64,000 bases of DNA from Acidovorax sp. MR-S7 (GCF_000400995.2 NZ_DF238950.1:244702-308701), one strand, 5' to 3'. Counted from the first letter of the stretch, positions 39,051 through 49,884 are shown. Translations and numbers: made by a program. Notes: generated by a model not told the origin, from the letters alone.

Positions 39051-40849
39051 GCCAGCCCCCCTTCCAGCGGCTGCCCGGCAGCATCCGCCAGGGCCTCCAC
39101 GGCCTCGCGGAAGACGCGGGCGCGATGGCCGTAGTTGTCGAACATGTCCAGGCTGGCGCAGGCGGGCGAGAGCAGCACCGCGTCGCCCGCGTGCGCGCGC
39201 TGCGCGGCGGCCTGCACGGCCTCGGGCAGTGTGGCGCAGTCGGCCAGCGGCACGCCCACGCCCTGCAGCGCGGCGCGGATCTGCGGCGCGTCGCGCCCGA
39301 TCAGCACCACGGCGCGCGCATGGCGCGCCACGGGCGCGGCCAGCGGCGAGAAGTCCTGCCCCTTGCCGTCGCCGCCCAGGATGACCACCAGGCGCCGGTC
39401 CGCGCCCAGGCCCGCGAGGGCAGCCACCGTGGCGCCCACGTTGGTGCCCTTGCTGTCGTCGAAATACTCCACCTCTCGCACGGTGCCGATGGGCTCCACG
39501 CGGTGCGGCTCGCCGCGGTATTCGCTCAGGCCGTACAGCATGGGCGCGAGCGCGCAGCCCGCGGCCTGCGCCAGGGCCAGCGCGGCCAGGGCGTTGGTGG
39601 CGTTGTGCCGGCCGCGGATGCGCAGCGCGTCGGCGGGCATGAGGCGCTGCACGTGCAGTTCTTCCTCGTGCGCCTTGGAACGCTTGGCGGTTTCGTCCGC
39701 GTCCTGCGCGCGTACCAGCCAGGCCATGCCTTTGAGCACCTCGATGCCGAAGTCGCCCGGGCGCTGCGGCATGTCGGCGCCGAAGGTGACGTGGGCGCGC
39801 AGCTGGGGCTTTTGCAGCTTCACGCGCACGGGCGGGGGCAGCATGTCCATGACCAGCGCGTCCTCGCGGTTCAGGACCATCAGGCCGGCCTCGCCGAAGA
39901 TGCGCGCCTTGGCCTGCGCGTAGGCCTGCAGGCTGCCGTGCCAGTCCAGGTGGTCCTGCGTGACGTTGAGCACGGCGGCTGCCGCAGGCGCGAAGCCGCG
40001 CGCACCGTCGAGCTGGAAGCTGGACAACTCCAGCACCCAGACCTCGGGCAACGTGCCCGCGTCGATGCGCTGGCCCAGCGTATCGAGCAGCGTGGGGCCG
40101 ATGTTGCCCGCCACGGCCACGCTCCTGCCCGCGCATTCGACGAGCAGGCCGGTGAGCGAGGTGACCGTGGTCTTGCCGTTGGTGCCCGTGATGGCCAGCA
40201 CGGCGGGCGCGTAGCCGTGGCGCGCGCGCAGTTCGCGCAGCGCCTCGGAATACAAGCCCAATTCGCCATCAGCGCTTATCTGGCAAGCGCTGACAGCTAT
40301 CATTACAGGAGCAATCTCCGCTGGCGCCAGGCCCGGCGAGCGGTACACCGCATGCAGCGCGCGGCCTTCGACCAGGTCTGCGTCGAGCGGCCCGGCGATG
40401 AACTGCGCCTGCGGCAGCTCGGCGCGGAGCTGGGCGAGCTGCGGCGGGTTCTCGCGCGTGTCGGCCACCGTCACCTGCGCGCCGGAGCGCGCGCACCAGC
40501 GCGCCATCGCCAGGCCCGAGGCGCCCAGGCCCAGGATGAGCACGCTGCGGCCCGCCATGTAGTCCAGCGCTTCGCCGGGGCGGATGGCAGGAAGCGGGCT
40601 TTCCGGAGGCGCCTCGGCCGCCGCGCCTTCCGTGGCTTCCTGGTGCGCCTCGGCGGGCTCGTCGGCGGCGCCCACGTCCGCGAAGATGCGCGCGACGAAC
40701 TCCTTGGCCTGCGCCGCGGCGGAAACCGCGGGGGCCGTGTAGTCGAACGCGGGCGCCGGCAGGGGCGCCGGCACGGGCGCAGGCGCCGGGGCCGCCGCTT
40801 CGGCAGCGGGCACCTCGGGGTTCGGGAGGTCGTGGCGCTCGTCGTTCAT
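39047..40849 (-). CDS. murD: UDP-N-acetylmuramoyl-L-alanine--D-glutamate ligase, extended
   Basis: Adds D-Glu to UDP-MurNAc-L-Ala. The protein has 600 residues against about 440-450 for most MurD. The catalytic core starts near residue 99 ([20 protein letters not shown]) with the P-loop [11 protein letters not shown] at about 221-231, [35 protein letters not shown] and [11 protein letters not shown]. The first 95 or so residues form an Ala/Pro-rich extension, and a variable segment near [20 protein letters not shown] adds length. Residues around [19 protein letters not shown] come from a palindromic repeat. ATG at 40849 overlaps the mraY stop by 4 bases, which favours translation of the full extension. 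Confidence 0.96.
   Translation of the reverse strand: MNDERHDLPNPEVPAAEAAAPAPAPVPAPLPAPAFDYTAPAVSAAAQAKEFVARIFADVGAADEPAEAHQEATEGAAAEAPPESPLPAIRPGEALDYMAGRSVLILGLGASGLAMARWCARSGAQVTVADTRENPPQLAQLRAELPQAQFIAGPLDADLVEGRALHAVYRSPGLAPAEIAPVMIAVSACQISADGELGLYSEALRELRARHGYAPAVLAITGTNGKTTVTSLTGLLVECAGRSVAVAGNIGPTLLDTLGQRIDAGTLPEVWVLELSSFQLDGARGFAPAAAAVLNVTQDHLDWHGSLQAYAQAKARIFGEAGLMVLNREDALVMDMLPPPVRVKLQKPQLRAHVTFGADMPQRPGDFGIEVLKGMAWLVRAQDADETAKRSKAHEEELHVQRLMPADALRIRGRHNATNALAALALAQAAGCALAPMLYGLSEYRGEPHRVEPIGTVREVEYFDDSKGTNVGATVAALAGLGADRRLVVILGGDGKGQDFSPLAAPVARHARAVVLIGRDAPQIRAALQGVGVPLADCATLPEAVQAAAQRAHAGDAVLLSPACASLDMFDNYGHRARVFREAVEALADAAGQPLEGGLA
40269..40312. repeat. palindromic repeat family 1, in-frame inside murD
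   Basis: CAGCGCTTATCTGGCAAGCGCTGACAGCTATC (shown here without its flanks: CAGCGCTTATCTGG and CAAGCGCTGACAGCTATC). Arms CAGCGCTT/AAGCGCTG. Translated within MurD. Confidence 0.75.
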
Positions 40850-42024
40850 CGCAGTTTCAGTGTCGTGAGGCCCACGAGGCACAGCAGCATGGTGACGATC
40901 CAGAAGCGCACGACGACCTGCGTCTCCTTCCAGCCGCTCTTTTCGAAATGGTGGTGCAGCGGCGCCATCTTCAGCAGGCGCCGGCCCTCGCCGTAGCGGC
41001 GCTTGGTGTACTTGAACCAGGTGACCTGCAGCATCACCGACAGCGCCTCGACCACGAAGATGCCGCCCATGATGGCCAGCACGATCTCCTGGCGCACGAT
41101 GACGGCGATGGTGCCCAGCGCCGCGCCCAGCGCCAGCGCACCCACGTCGCCCATGAAGACCTGCGCGGGATGGGTGTTGAACCACAGGAAGGCCAGGCCC
41201 GCGCCGGCCATGGCGGCGCAGAAGATCAGCAGCTCGCCCGAGCCCGCGATGTAGGGGAACAGCAGGTACTTGGCATGGCCCGCGTTGCCCGTCACGTAGG
41301 CGAATATGCCCAGCGCCGAGCCGACCATGATGACGGGCATGATCGCCAGGCCGTCCAGCCCGTCGGTCAGGTTGACCGCGTTGCTCGACCCCACGATGAC
41401 GAGGTAGGTCAGGATCACGAAGCCCAGCACGCCCAGCGGGTAGCTCACCTCCTTGAAGAAGGGCACGAGCAGCCCGGCCTGCGGCGGCAGGTCCAGCGAG
41501 AAGCCCGACTGCACCCAGGTGATGAACAGCTCGAACACGCGCGCATTGGAGTTCTCGGAGATGCAGAACACGAGGTAGAGCGCCGCCGCCAGGCCGATCA
41601 GCGACTGCCAGAAATACTTCTCGCGCGAGCGCATGCCCTCGGGGTCCTTGTTGACCACCTTGCGCCAGTCGTCCGCCCAGCCGATGGCGCCGAAGCCCAG
41701 CGTGACGGCCAGCACGATCCACACGAAGCGGTTTGAAAGATCGAACCACAGTAGCGTCGAGAGGGTGATGGCACCCAGGATCAGCACGCCGCCCATCGTG
41801 GGCGTGCCGCTCTTGGACAAGTGCGACTGCATCGCATAGCCGCGGATCGGCTGGCCGATCTTGAGCGCGGTGAGCATGCGGATCACCTTCGGCCCCACGA
41901 ACAGGCCGATGAGCAGCGCTGTCAGGGCCGCCATTACCGCGCGGAAGGTGAGGTACTGGAACACGCGCAGGAAGCTGAATTCCGGCGACAGGCCTTGCAG
42001 CCACTGCGACAGCATCAGGAGCAT
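40846..42024 (-). CDS. mraY: phospho-N-acetylmuramoyl-pentapeptide-transferase
   Basis: Makes lipid I by transferring phospho-MurNAc-pentapeptide to undecaprenyl phosphate. The 392-residue, ten-helix protein has [26 protein letters not shown] with the catalytic Asp pair, [30 protein letters not shown] and [14 protein letters not shown]. Start at 42024 overlaps murF by 10 bases; an ATG at 42015 would give a 1-base overlap. Confidence 0.98.
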   Translation of the reverse strand: MLLMLSQWLQGLSPEFSFLRVFQYLTFRAVMAALTALLIGLFVGPKVIRMLTALKIGQPIRGYAMQSHLSKSGTPTMGGVLILGAITLSTLLWFDLSNRFVWIVLAVTLGFGAIGWADDWRKVVNKDPEGMRSREKYFWQSLIGLAAALYLVFCISENSNARVFELFITWVQSGFSLDLPPQAGLLVPFFKEVSYPLGVLGFVILTYLVIVGSSNAVNLTDGLDGLAIMPVIMVGSALGIFAYVTGNAGHAKYLLFPYIAGSGELLIFCAAMAGAGLAFLWFNTHPAQVFMGDVGALALGAALGTIAVIVRQEIVLAIMGGIFVVEALSVMLQVTWFKYTKRRYGEGRRLLKMAPLHHHFEKSGWKETQVVVRFWIVTMLLCLVGLTTLKLR

Positions 42025-43376
42025 GCGGCCTCCCCCTGGGTTTCGATGGCCTGCACCACCTGTTCCATCTTCATGAATCGTGATCCCTTCACCAGCACGC
42101 TGCCCACCTCGGGCAGGCATGCACGCACCGCCGCGATGAGCGATGCCATGTCGTCGAAATGCCGCGCGCCCGCCACGTGGGCGCTCAAGGCGCCCAGCGC
42201 GAACACCTGCTCGATGCCGCTCGCGCGCGCATGCGCGCCGGCCTCGGCGTGGAACTGCGGGCCCTGCTCGCCCACCTCGCCCATGTCGCCCAGCACCAGC
42301 AGGCGCGGGCCGGGCAGGCCGGCCAGCACGTCGATGGCCGCACGCACGGAGTCGGGGTTGGCGTTGTAGCTGTCGTCCACCACGGTGATGCCACGCACGC
42401 TGAAGGCGCGCGAGCGGCCCTTGACCGGCACGAAGGCCGCAAGGCCCTGCGCGATCGCATCGAGCGGCACCCCCGCCGCGACGGCGCAGGCAGTGGCAGC
42501 CAGCGCGTTCGTCACGTTGTGGCGGCCCGCGATAGACAGGTGCGTATCGAAGACGCCCTGCGGCGTGGCGATGCGCACGGCCCAGCCGCCGCCCCGCCAC
42601 TGCGCGGATGCGCAGCGCACCTCGCCCGCATCGCCGAACGTGACGCAGCGGCGCGCGCCCGCCAGTTCGCGCCAGAGCGGCGTGAACGCATCGGCGGCGG
42701 GGAACACGGCCACGCCGTCGGCGGGCAGCGCGGCGAGCACGCTGCCGTTCTCGCGCGCCACGGCTTCCACGGTGTGCATGAATTCGAGATGCTCGCGCTG
42801 CGCGTTGTTGACCAGCGCCACCGTCGGCCGGGCGATGTCCGCGAGGTAGGCGATCTCGCCGGGATGGTTCATGCCCATCTCCACCACGGCCGCCTGGTGC
42901 GCGGCCCCCAGGGGCAGCAGCGTGAGCGGCACGCCGATGTCGTTGTTGAGGTTGCCTTGCGTGGCAAAGGCGGCCGCACCCTTCCAGGCGCGCAGCACGG
43001 CTGCGACCATCTGCGTGACGGTGGTCTTGCCGTTGCTGCCCGTCACGCCGATGAGCGGCAGGCGCCACTGCGCGCGCCAGCCCGCGGCCAGCGCACCGAG
43101 CGCGCGCAGCGTGTCGGGTACCTCGATGCCGGGCAGGCCCGCGGCCTGCAGCCCCGCATGCGCCACGGCGGCCACGGCGCCCGCCTCGCGCGCCTGGGCC
43201 AGGAATTGATGAGCGTCAAAGCGCTCGCCCTTGAGCGCCACGAACAGGTCGCCCGCCGCCAGCGTACGCGTGTCGCTGTGCACGCGCACGATGGGCGTGG
43301 CACCGTCGCCCACGAGGCGCGAGCCGGGCACGAAGGCATGCACCTGCGCCAGGGTCATCATCGGCCGGCCGTTCAT
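42015..43376 (-). CDS. murF: UDP-N-acetylmuramoyl-tripeptide--D-alanyl-D-alanine ligase
   Basis: Adds D-Ala-D-Ala to the UDP-MurNAc tripeptide. The 453-residue protein has [17 protein letters not shown], the P-loop [54 protein letters not shown] and [13 protein letters not shown]. It overlaps murE by 4 bases. Confidence 0.97.
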   Translation of the reverse strand: MNGRPMMTLAQVHAFVPGSRLVGDGATPIVRVHSDTRTLAAGDLFVALKGERFDAHQFLAQAREAGAVAAVAHAGLQAAGLPGIEVPDTLRALGALAAGWRAQWRLPLIGVTGSNGKTTVTQMVAAVLRAWKGAAAFATQGNLNNDIGVPLTLLPLGAAHQAAVVEMGMNHPGEIAYLADIARPTVALVNNAQREHLEFMHTVEAVARENGSVLAALPADGVAVFPAADAFTPLWRELAGARRCVTFGDAGEVRCASAQWRGGGWAVRIATPQGVFDTHLSIAGRHNVTNALAATACAVAAGVPLDAIAQGLAAFVPVKGRSRAFSVRGITVVDDSYNANPDSVRAAIDVLAGLPGPRLLVLGDMGEVGEQGPQFHAEAGAHARASGIEQVFALGALSAHVAGARHFDDMASLIAAVRACLPEVGSVLVKGSRFMKMEQVVQAIETQGEAACS

Positions 43377-44887
43377 GCCGCCTCCTTGCGCAGCGAGAGC
43401 GCGTCGCGCGCCTGCGCCATGTCGGAGAACGGCTGGCGCCGGCCCGCCGTCTCCTGGTAATCCTCATGCCCCTTGCCGGCGATCAGCACCACATCCAGCG
43501 CATCGGCCTCGGCCAGCGCCAGCCGGATGGCGGCGGCGCGGTCGGGCTCGGCGCGCACGTGCGTGGCGGCGATGGTGCCCAGCAGGATCTGGTGGATGAT
43601 GGCCTGCGGGTCTTCGCCGCGCGGGTTGTCGCTGGTCACGATCACCTGGTCAGCGCCATGCTGCGCGGCCGCGCCCATCAGCGGCCGCTTGCCCGCGTCG
43701 CGGTTGCCGCCGCAGCCGAACACGCACCACAGCCGCCCGCCGCGCTCTTGCGCCACGGGCTGCAGCGCGGCCAGCGCCTGGCGCAGGGCGTCGGGCGTGT
43801 GGGCATAGTCGACGGCCACGAGCGGCTGGCCGGGCAGCGCGATCTGCTCCATGCGGCCCGGCACGGGTGCAAGCCGCGCACAGGCGCGCACGGCGGCGGC
43901 CAATGGCACGCCGAGCGTGCGCAGCGCGGCGATCACGCCGAGCAGGTTGGCGACGTTGTAGAGGCCGACGAGGCGCGTCTGCAGCGCATGCGCATCATCG
44001 CCTTCGGCGACGGTGAAGGCCAGCCCTTCGCCGGTGTGCGACACGTTCCGCGCAATGAGCCGCGCGGGGCCATTCATCGAGACGCCCCAGAGTGCGAGGC
44101 CCTTGCCCTGCAGTTCGGCGTGCAATGCCGCTCCGCGCTCGTCGTCGACGTTGATGACGGCGGCCCGCAGCCCCGGCCAGTCGAACAGCGCGCGCTTGGC
44201 CTGCCAGTAGGCGTCCATGTCCGCGTGGTAGTCCAGGTGGTCCTGCGTGAAGTTGGTGAACAGGGCGGTGTGGATGGGCGTGCCCGCGAGGCGGTGCTCG
44301 GCCAGGCCGATGGACGAGGCCTCGATGGCCGCGTGCGCGATGCCGCCGTCCACGAATGCGCGGAACGCGCGCTGCAGGCGCACGGGGTCGGGCGTGGTCA
44401 GGCCGGTGGATTCCACGGCGGGTGGGATTCCAATGCCCAAAGTGCCCACCAGCGCACATCCAGCAAGCTCAGGCAGCTCTTTTTTCGATAGCGCGCCAAG
44501 CGCATCGGCCAGCCACCATGCGGTGCTGGTCTTGCCGTTGGTGCCGGTGACGGCGAGCACGGTGAGCCGCTCGCCCGGCTGGCCGAACCATTCGGCGGCA
44601 ATGGGGCCGGTGGCGGCCTTGAGGCCGGTGAAAGCGGCAATGGGTGCGGCGATGTGCGCGCCACTGAACGCGAACGGCTCCACGCCCTCGCGCTCCACGA
44701 GGCAGGCCGTGGCGCCGCGCGCGATGGCATCGCCCACGTGGGCGCGGCCGTCGGTGGCGGCGCCGGGCCAGGCGATGAAGCCGTCGCCGGGCTGGATGAG
44801 CCGGCTGTCGGTCTGCAGCGTGCCGGTGACGTGCGCGCGCAGGAAGGCGACGGCCTCGGCGACGGTGGTGAAGGCGCGCGGCGTCAC
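43373..44887 (-). CDS. murE: UDP-MurNAc-L-Ala-D-Glu--2,6-diaminopimelate ligase
   Basis: Adds the third stem-peptide residue. The 504-residue protein has TDSRLIQPGDGFIAWPG, the P-loop TGTNGKTSTAWW, EASSIGLAEHR, NFTQDHLDYH, DYAHTPDALRQAL and TSDNPRGEDP; the DNPR motif marks specificity for meso-diaminopimelate. The start is GTG at 44887, overlapping the ftsI stop (GTGA). A variable segment ALSKKELPELAGC may come from a decayed palindromic repeat. Confidence 0.97.
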   Translation of the reverse strand: MTPRAFTTVAEAVAFLRAHVTGTLQTDSRLIQPGDGFIAWPGAATDGRAHVGDAIARGATACLVEREGVEPFAFSGAHIAAPIAAFTGLKAATGPIAAEWFGQPGERLTVLAVTGTNGKTSTAWWLADALGALSKKELPELAGCALVGTLGIGIPPAVESTGLTTPDPVRLQRAFRAFVDGGIAHAAIEASSIGLAEHRLAGTPIHTALFTNFTQDHLDYHADMDAYWQAKRALFDWPGLRAAVINVDDERGAALHAELQGKGLALWGVSMNGPARLIARNVSHTGEGLAFTVAEGDDAHALQTRLVGLYNVANLLGVIAALRTLGVPLAAAVRACARLAPVPGRMEQIALPGQPLVAVDYAHTPDALRQALAALQPVAQERGGRLWCVFGCGGNRDAGKRPLMGAAAQHGADQVIVTSDNPRGEDPQAIIHQILLGTIAATHVRAEPDRAAAIRLALAEADALDVVLIAGKGHEDYQETAGRRQPFSDMAQARDALSLRKEAA

Positions 44888-46632
44888 AGCGGCTCCTCCA
44901 CCGCGTTGGCCACGATCTGCGGCTTGACGGCCATGTCGGGCGCCACGCCCATCATGCGAAGCGTCTGCTGCACCACCTCGCCGAACACGGGGCCGGCGAC
45001 GGTGCCGCCGTAGTAGCTGCCGGCCGAGGGCTCGTCGATCATCACCGCGACGATGATGCGCGGCTTGTCGATGGGCGCCATGCCGGTGAACCATGCGCGG
45101 TACTTGCCGGCGGCGTAGCTCTTGCCGACCTGCTTGCGCGCCGTGCCGGACTTGCCGCCGATCGAGTAGCCCACGGTCTGCGCCTTCTGCCCCGTGCCGC
45201 CGGGGCCGGCGGCCAGCCACAGCATGTGGCGCACCTGGCTGGCGGTCTTGGGCGAGAAGACGGGCGTGCCCACCGGGGAGCCGCTCGCCTTGAGCATGGT
45301 GGCCGGGATCACCATGCCGTCGTTGGAGAACACGGTGTAGGAGCGCGCCATCTGGAACAGCGACGCCGACAGACCGTAGCCATAGGACATGGTGGCCTGC
45401 TCCACGGGCTTCCAGTTCTTCCAGGGCCGCAGGCGCCCGCTGGCCGCGCCGGGGAAGGCGATCTGGGGCTTCTGCCCATAGCCCAGCGCGGTGTGCACGT
45501 TCCACATCTCCTGCGGCGACATGCGCTGCGCGACCTTGAGCGCACCGACGTTGCTGGATTTCTGGATCACGCCATCGACGGTGAGCACGCCGTAGTTGTG
45601 CGTATCCGAGATGTTGAAGCCGCCGATGGCGAACCGGCCGGGCGTGGTGTCGATTACCGTGTCGTGGCGCACCCGGCCCAGCTCCAGCGCCATGCCGATG
45701 GTGATGGGCTTCATGGTCGAGCCGGGCTCGAACACATCGGTGAGCGCGCGGTTGCGCAGCTGCTCGCCGGTGAGGTTGCGGCGGTGGCCGGGGTCGTAGC
45801 TGGGGTAGTTGGCCAGGGCCAGCACCTCGCCCGTATGGGCGTCGAGCACCACCACGCTGCCGGCCTTGGCCTTGTGCGCGGCCACGGTGTCGCGCAGCTT
45901 CTGGTAGGCGAAGAACTGCACCTTGCTGTCGATCGAAAGCTGCATGTCCTTGCCATCGACCGGCGGCACTTCCGCGCCCACGCCCTCGACGACGCGGCCC
46001 AGGCGGTCCTTGATGACGCGGCGCGAGCCGGGCTTGCCGGCCAGGTCCTTGTCGAAGGCCAGCTCCATGCCTTCCTGGCCGTGGTCCTCCACGTTGGTGA
46101 AGCCCACCACGTGCGCGGCGGCCTCGCCCTCGGGGTACTGGCGCTTGTACTCCTTGCGCTGGTAGATGCCCTTGATGTTCAGCGCAGCGATCTTCTGGCC
46201 CACGTCCCAGTCGAGCTGGCGCTTGATCCACACGAAGGTCTTGTCCTCGTCGGCCAGCTTGGCGTTGAGCGCGGGCAGCGGCATCTCCAGCAGCCGCGCC
46301 AGCTCCTTGAGCTTGGCCTTCACCTCGGGCTTGTCGTTCTCCACGTCCTCGGGAATGGCCCAGATGCTGGCGGCGGGCACGCTGGAGGCCAGGATGAGCC
46401 CGTTGCGGTCCAGGATGCGGCCGCGGTTGGCGGGCAGCTCCAGCGTGCGTGCGAAGCGCACCTCGCCCTGGCGCTGGAAGAACTCGTTGCCGACCACCTG
46501 CACGTAGGCCGCGCGCGCAGCCAGCCCCACGAAGCCCAGCGCCACCGCGGCGACGATGAACTTGCTGCGCCACACGGGCGTCTTGCTGGCCAGCAGCGGG
46601 CTGGAGGTGTAGTTGACGCTGCGGCTGCTCAC
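44884..46632 (-). CDS. ftsI: septal transpeptidase FtsI (PBP3)
   Basis: Class B penicillin-binding protein that cross-links septal peptidoglycan. The 582-residue protein has a membrane helix at about 24-45, the pedestal domain with RGRILDRNGLILASS, and the transpeptidase domain with the active site GSTMKPITI (SxxK), SSNVG (SxN) and KSGTARK (KSG). It overlaps murE and ftsL by 4 bases each. Confidence 0.98.
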   Translation of the reverse strand: MSSRSVNYTSSPLLASKTPVWRSKFIVAAVALGFVGLAARAAYVQVVGNEFFQRQGEVRFARTLELPANRGRILDRNGLILASSVPAASIWAIPEDVENDKPEVKAKLKELARLLEMPLPALNAKLADEDKTFVWIKRQLDWDVGQKIAALNIKGIYQRKEYKRQYPEGEAAAHVVGFTNVEDHGQEGMELAFDKDLAGKPGSRRVIKDRLGRVVEGVGAEVPPVDGKDMQLSIDSKVQFFAYQKLRDTVAAHKAKAGSVVVLDAHTGEVLALANYPSYDPGHRRNLTGEQLRNRALTDVFEPGSTMKPITIGMALELGRVRHDTVIDTTPGRFAIGGFNISDTHNYGVLTVDGVIQKSSNVGALKVAQRMSPQEMWNVHTALGYGQKPQIAFPGAASGRLRPWKNWKPVEQATMSYGYGLSASLFQMARSYTVFSNDGMVIPATMLKASGSPVGTPVFSPKTASQVRHMLWLAAGPGGTGQKAQTVGYSIGGKSGTARKQVGKSYAAGKYRAWFTGMAPIDKPRIIVAVMIDEPSAGSYYGGTVAGPVFGEVVQQTLRMMGVAPDMAVKPQIVANAVEEPL

Positions 46633-46934
46633 GGCCTGCCTCCCGCCGCCGCGGCGGAGACGACGGGCGAGCCATCGTCCGTCACGTACTGGGTGATGGC
46701 CGGCGTGGCCGAGCGCATGTGCAGGCGGTCGCGCGCGAGGCGCTCCACACGCAGCGGCGTGGCCTGGGCGCGCTTTTCCACCTGCAGGCGCTGGTGTTCG
46801 GTCTCCAGCTGGCGCGCCTGCGCCACCGCGCGGTCCAGCTCGGTGAACAGGCGCCGCGACTCGTATTGCGTATGCACGAGATAGAGCGCGCTGGCCATCA
46901 CGGCCACCAGCAGCATGGCGGAGATGCGTGTCAC
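46629..46934 (-). CDS. ftsL: cell division protein FtsL
   Basis: Small bitopic protein of 101 residues. A membrane helix at about 3-21 is followed by a periplasmic coiled coil ([20 protein letters not shown]) that pairs with FtsB to activate FtsWI. Position between rsmH and ftsI and size are decisive. It overlaps both neighbours by 4 bases. Confidence 0.95.
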   Translation of the reverse strand: MTRISAMLLVAVMASALYLVHTQYESRRLFTELDRAVAQARQLETEHQRLQVEKRAQATPLRVERLARDRLHMRSATPAITQYVTDDGSPVVSAAAAGGRP

Positions 46935-47857
46935 GCGGGCACCTCCGTGCGCTCGGCCACGCGCATCACGGCGCTGCGCGCGCGCGGGTTGGCCTGCACC
47001 TCGTGCGCGCCGGGCTTGATGCGCTCCAGCGCCTTGAGGCGCATGGGCTGCGGCGGCGCGAACGGCGCGCGGCGGTCGTAGACCTCCTTGGAGTGCTTCG
47101 CGATGAACTGCTTGACGATGCGGTCTTCCAGAGAATGGAAGCTGATGACCGCCAGCCGCCCGCCGGGGGCCAGCACGTGCAGGCTGGCCTCTAGCGCTTG
47201 TTGCAGCTCCTCAAGCTCGGCGTTGATGAAAATCCGAAGAGCCTGAAATGTGCGCGTTGCAGGGTTCTGGCCCGGCTCGCGGGACTTGACCGCGCCAGCC
47301 ACGATGCCGGCCAGTTCGGCGGTGCCTGCAACAGGGCCCCGTTCTTCGCGCCGAGCAACAATCGCCTTTGCAATGGGGCCAGCAAACCGTTCTTCACCGT
47401 AGTCACGTATCACCTCCGCAATCTGTGCCACTTCGGCATCCGCCAGCCACTCGGCCACGCTCTGGCCGCGCGTGGTGTCCATGCGCATGTCGAGCGGGCC
47501 GTCGAAACGAAAACTGAATCCGCGCCCCGGATCGTCGATCTGCGGGGAGCTGACGCCCAGGTCCAGCAGCACGCCCGCCGCGCTGGCGGGCGGCAGCTCG
47601 CCCAGGTGCGAAAAGCCCTGGTGCCGAATCGAAAAGCGCGCATCCTGGATGCGCGCCGCCTCTTCGATCGCCTGGGGGTCCTTGTCGAAGGCCACCAGCC
47701 GACCGCGCGGCCCCAGCCGCTGCAGGATGCGCCGCGAATGCCCTCCCCTGCCGAAGGTGCCGTCCACGAAGCAGCCTTCGGCCGCGGCCGCGCCGCCGAG
47801 CAAGGCGTCGACCGCCTCATCGAGCAAGACCGTGGTGTGCTGCAGGGGCTGGTTCAC
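46931..47857 (-). CDS. rsmH: 16S rRNA (cytosine-1402-N4)-methyltransferase
   Basis: S-adenosylmethionine-dependent methyltransferase of the MraW family. The 308-residue protein has [14 protein letters not shown], the SAM motif [68 protein letters not shown] and [14 protein letters not shown]. The start is GTG at 47857 preceded by AGGGGC; the nearby ATG is out of frame. It begins 8 bases after the mraZ stop. Confidence 0.96.
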   Translation of the reverse strand: MNQPLQHTTVLLDEAVDALLGGAAAAEGCFVDGTFGRGGHSRRILQRLGPRGRLVAFDKDPQAIEEAARIQDARFSIRHQGFSHLGELPPASAAGVLLDLGVSSPQIDDPGRGFSFRFDGPLDMRMDTTRGQSVAEWLADAEVAQIAEVIRDYGEERFAGPIAKAIVARREERGPVAGTAELAGIVAGAVKSREPGQNPATRTFQALRIFINAELEELQQALEASLHVLAPGGRLAVISFHSLEDRIVKQFIAKHSKEVYDRRAPFAPPQPMRLKALERIKPGAHEVQANPRARSAVMRVAERTEVPA

Positions 47858-47865
47858 ATGCGCCC

Positions 47866-48294
47866 CTAGAAAGCGAAATCCTTGAGGACGTCCGGCATGC
47901 CGGCCTGCATGGCCGCCGCCTCCTTGGCGTCGTACGTCGCCTTGTCCCACAGCTCGAAATGGCTGCCCATGCCAAGCAGCACGGTGTCCTTGGTGATGCC
48001 GGCGGCTTCGCGCAGCTCGGGCGAGACCAGCACGCGGCCGGTGCCGTCCATCTCCACGTCCATGGCATTGCCCAGGAAGATGCGCTTCCACCACTGGGCG
48101 GACATGGGGAGCTGGGCGATGCGCTCGCGGAACTGCTCCCATTCAGGGCGGGGGAAGACCATGAGGCAGCCGTCGGGGTGCTTGGTGATGGTGAGCTGGC
48201 CGCCTGCCTGCTCCGTGAGGACGTCACGATGCCGGGTCGGCACCGACAGCCGCCCCTTTGCATCCAGACTCAGCGATGACGCCCCTTGAAACAC
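47866..48294 (-). CDS. mraZ: transcriptional regulator MraZ
   Basis: AbrB-fold regulator, first gene of the dcw cluster, which represses its own promoter in Escherichia coli. From the GTG at 48294 it encodes 142 residues starting (M)[20 protein letters not shown], with a second copy of the fold at [18 protein letters not shown]. An in-frame ATG at 48351 would add 19 residues, but that start falls inside the operator repeats and would extend the protein beyond the family N-terminus, so the GTG is preferred. Confidence 0.92.
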   Translation of the reverse strand: MFQGASSLSLDAKGRLSVPTRHRDVLTEQAGGQLTITKHPDGCLMVFPRPEWEQFRERIAQLPMSAQWWKRIFLGNAMDVEMDGTGRVLVSPELREAAGITKDTVLLGMGSHFELWDKATYDAKEAAAMQAGMPDVLKDFAF

Positions 48295-48348
48295 GGATTG
48301 GAAACCCCGGTCGTTGTCGCCCTCCCCCACACACGGGGGCTTCGAGGG

Positions 48349-48383
48349 CACTTTTCACCACTTAATTGCACTTTTTTGCACTG
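48349..48383 (-). promoter_or_regulatory. MraZ-box-like operator: four repeats at 10-bp spacing
   Basis: On the minus strand, AAGTG at 48353, 48363 and 48373 and CAGTG at 48383 (5' ends), each exactly 10 bases apart with 5-base spacers. MraZ operators elsewhere are short direct repeats with this helical period upstream of mraZ. The repeats lie 55 bases before the GTG start and overlap the minus-10 region. Confidence 0.8.
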
Positions 48384-48407
48384 TAGCAGGAAAAGAACAC
48401 CGGGCAA
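48380..48407 (-). promoter_or_regulatory. candidate promoter of the dcw cluster
   Basis: TTGCCC (48407-48402), 16 bases, TACAGT (48385-48380); each hexamer matches the sigma70 consensus at 4 of 6 positions. The minus-10 overlaps the first MraZ repeat, so bound MraZ would block polymerase. Confidence 0.5.
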
Positions 48408-48520
48408 GAGGCTTCGCAACAAAATTTTGCAATGAAATCAAGGACTTAGCGCCGGATTTGCAGGCAATACCGGGAAAAATCCTTTGTTGATTAAGCACTT
48501 AGGAGCGGGTATGCAAGTGC

Positions 48521-48562
48521 TTTGTGAAGGCTTGACGGCGTCGCCGGACAACCTTCACAAAA
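48521..48562 (-). terminator. hslU 3' hairpin
   Basis: TTTGTGAAGG and CCTTCACAAA form 10-bp perfect arms (48561-48552 with 48530-48521) around an inner CGGC-GAC-GCCG stem. The hslU stop codon lies in the 5' arm. No T run follows, so factor-independent termination is uncertain, but it separates hslVU from the dcw promoter. Between here and the dcw promoter (about 48410-48520) I see no gene. Confidence 0.5.
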
Positions 48563-49874
48563 TGTATCGGGACAGATCCTCGTCCTGGCTCAGGGACTGC
48601 AGACGCCCGTCGACATAGGCGGCATCGACCACCACGGTCTGCCCCGAGAGCCTGGCGGCATCGAAGCTCACCTCGTCCAGCAGCCGCTCCATGACCGTGG
48701 ACAGGCGCCGCGCGCCGATGTTCTCGGTGCGCTCGTTGACCTCGTAGGCGATATGGGCCAGCCGCGTGATGCCCTCGGGCCGGAAGTCGAGCGTGACGCC
48801 CTCGGTGGCCAGCAGCGCCTGGTACTGCTTGACCAGCGAGGCATGGGTCTGCGTGAGGATGGCCTCGAAGTCCTGCACCGAGAGCGAGCCTAGCTCCACG
48901 CGGATGGGGAAGCGCCCCTGCAGCTCGGGAATCAGGTCGCTGGGCTTGGCCAGGTGGAACGCGCCCGAGGCGATGAACAGGATGTGGTCGGTCTTGACCA
49001 TGCCGTACTTGGTGGAGACCGTCGTGCCCTCCACCAGCGGCAGCAGGTCGCGCTGCACGCCCTGGCGCGAGACCTCGGCGCCGCCCGCCTCTTGGCGCGC
49101 GGCCACCTTGTCGATTTCGTCGATGAAGACGATGCCGTTCTGCTCGGCGTTGGCGAGCGCGCGGGTCTTCACCTCTTCCTCGTTGACCAGCTTCGCCGCC
49201 TCTTCGTCGGTCAGCAGCCTGAGCGCCTCGGCAATCTTGAGCTTGCGCGTCTTGCGGCGCTCCTGGCCCATCTGGCTGAACATGCCGCGCAGCTGCTCGG
49301 CCATCTCCTCCATGCCCTGCGGGCCCATGATCTCCAACTGCGGGCGCGCGTCGGCCAGGTCGATCTCGATCTCCTTGTCGTCGAGCTGCCCTTCGCGCAG
49401 CTTCTTGCGGAACACCTGGCGTGCCGCGCCGCCTTCGGCGGCCTCGCCGCCGCCGCGCGGCGGGGGAACGAGCGCGTCGAGGATGCGCTCCTCGGCCGCG
49501 TCCTCGGCGCGGGCGCGCACCTTCTTCATGTCGGTCTCGCGCGTCTGCTTGACGGCCACCTCGACGAGGTCGCGCACGATCGAGTCCACGTCCTTGCCCA
49601 CGTAGCCCACCTCGGTGAACTTGGTGGCCTCGACCTTGATGAAGGGCGCATCGGCCAGCCGCGCCAGGCGCCGTGCGATCTCGGTCTTGCCCACGCCCGT
49701 GGGGCCGATCATGAGGATGTTCTTGGGCGTGATCTCCTGGCGCAGGCCGGCATCGACCTGCTGGCGGCGCCAGCGGTTGCGCAGCGCGATGGCCACGGCA
49801 CGCTTGGCACCGGCCTGGCCGACGATGTGGTTGTCGAGTTCGGAGACGATCTCCTGGGGAGTCATGGAAGACAT
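48555..49874 (-). CDS. hslU: HslU ATPase of the HslVU protease
   Basis: AAA+ unfoldase that feeds substrates to HslV. The protein of about 439 residues has [16 protein letters not shown], Walker [30 protein letters not shown] (pore-loop region), the I domain, Walker [13 protein letters not shown], and [12 protein letters not shown]. It ends DEDLSRYIL, the C-terminal tail that inserts into HslV. Start at 49874; an ATG at 49865 and a TTG at 49886 are in-frame alternatives. Confidence 0.97.
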   Translation of the reverse strand: MSSMTPQEIVSELDNHIVGQAGAKRAVAIALRNRWRRQQVDAGLRQEITPKNILMIGPTGVGKTEIARRLARLADAPFIKVEATKFTEVGYVGKDVDSIVRDLVEVAVKQTRETDMKKVRARAEDAAEERILDALVPPPRGGGEAAEGGAARQVFRKKLREGQLDDKEIEIDLADARPQLEIMGPQGMEEMAEQLRGMFSQMGQERRKTRKLKIAEALRLLTDEEAAKLVNEEEVKTRALANAEQNGIVFIDEIDKVAARQEAGGAEVSRQGVQRDLLPLVEGTTVSTKYGMVKTDHILFIASGAFHLAKPSDLIPELQGRFPIRVELGSLSVQDFEAILTQTHASLVKQYQALLATEGVTLDFRPEGITRLAHIAYEVNERTENIGARRLSTVMERLLDEVSFDAARLSGQTVVVDAAYVDGRLQSLSQDEDLSRYIL

Positions 49875-49884
49875 GTTGATACCC

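Noticed and set aside
37773..40136. A 787-residue minus-strand reading covering ftsW and part of murD
   Set aside because: Only the part from 39050 matches FtsW; the rest is an out-of-frame reading of murD.
44468..44505. Possible palindromic repeat inside murE
   Set aside because: AAAAAAGAGCTGCCTGAGCTTG resembles a flank, but no GCGCTTG/CAAGCGC core is present.
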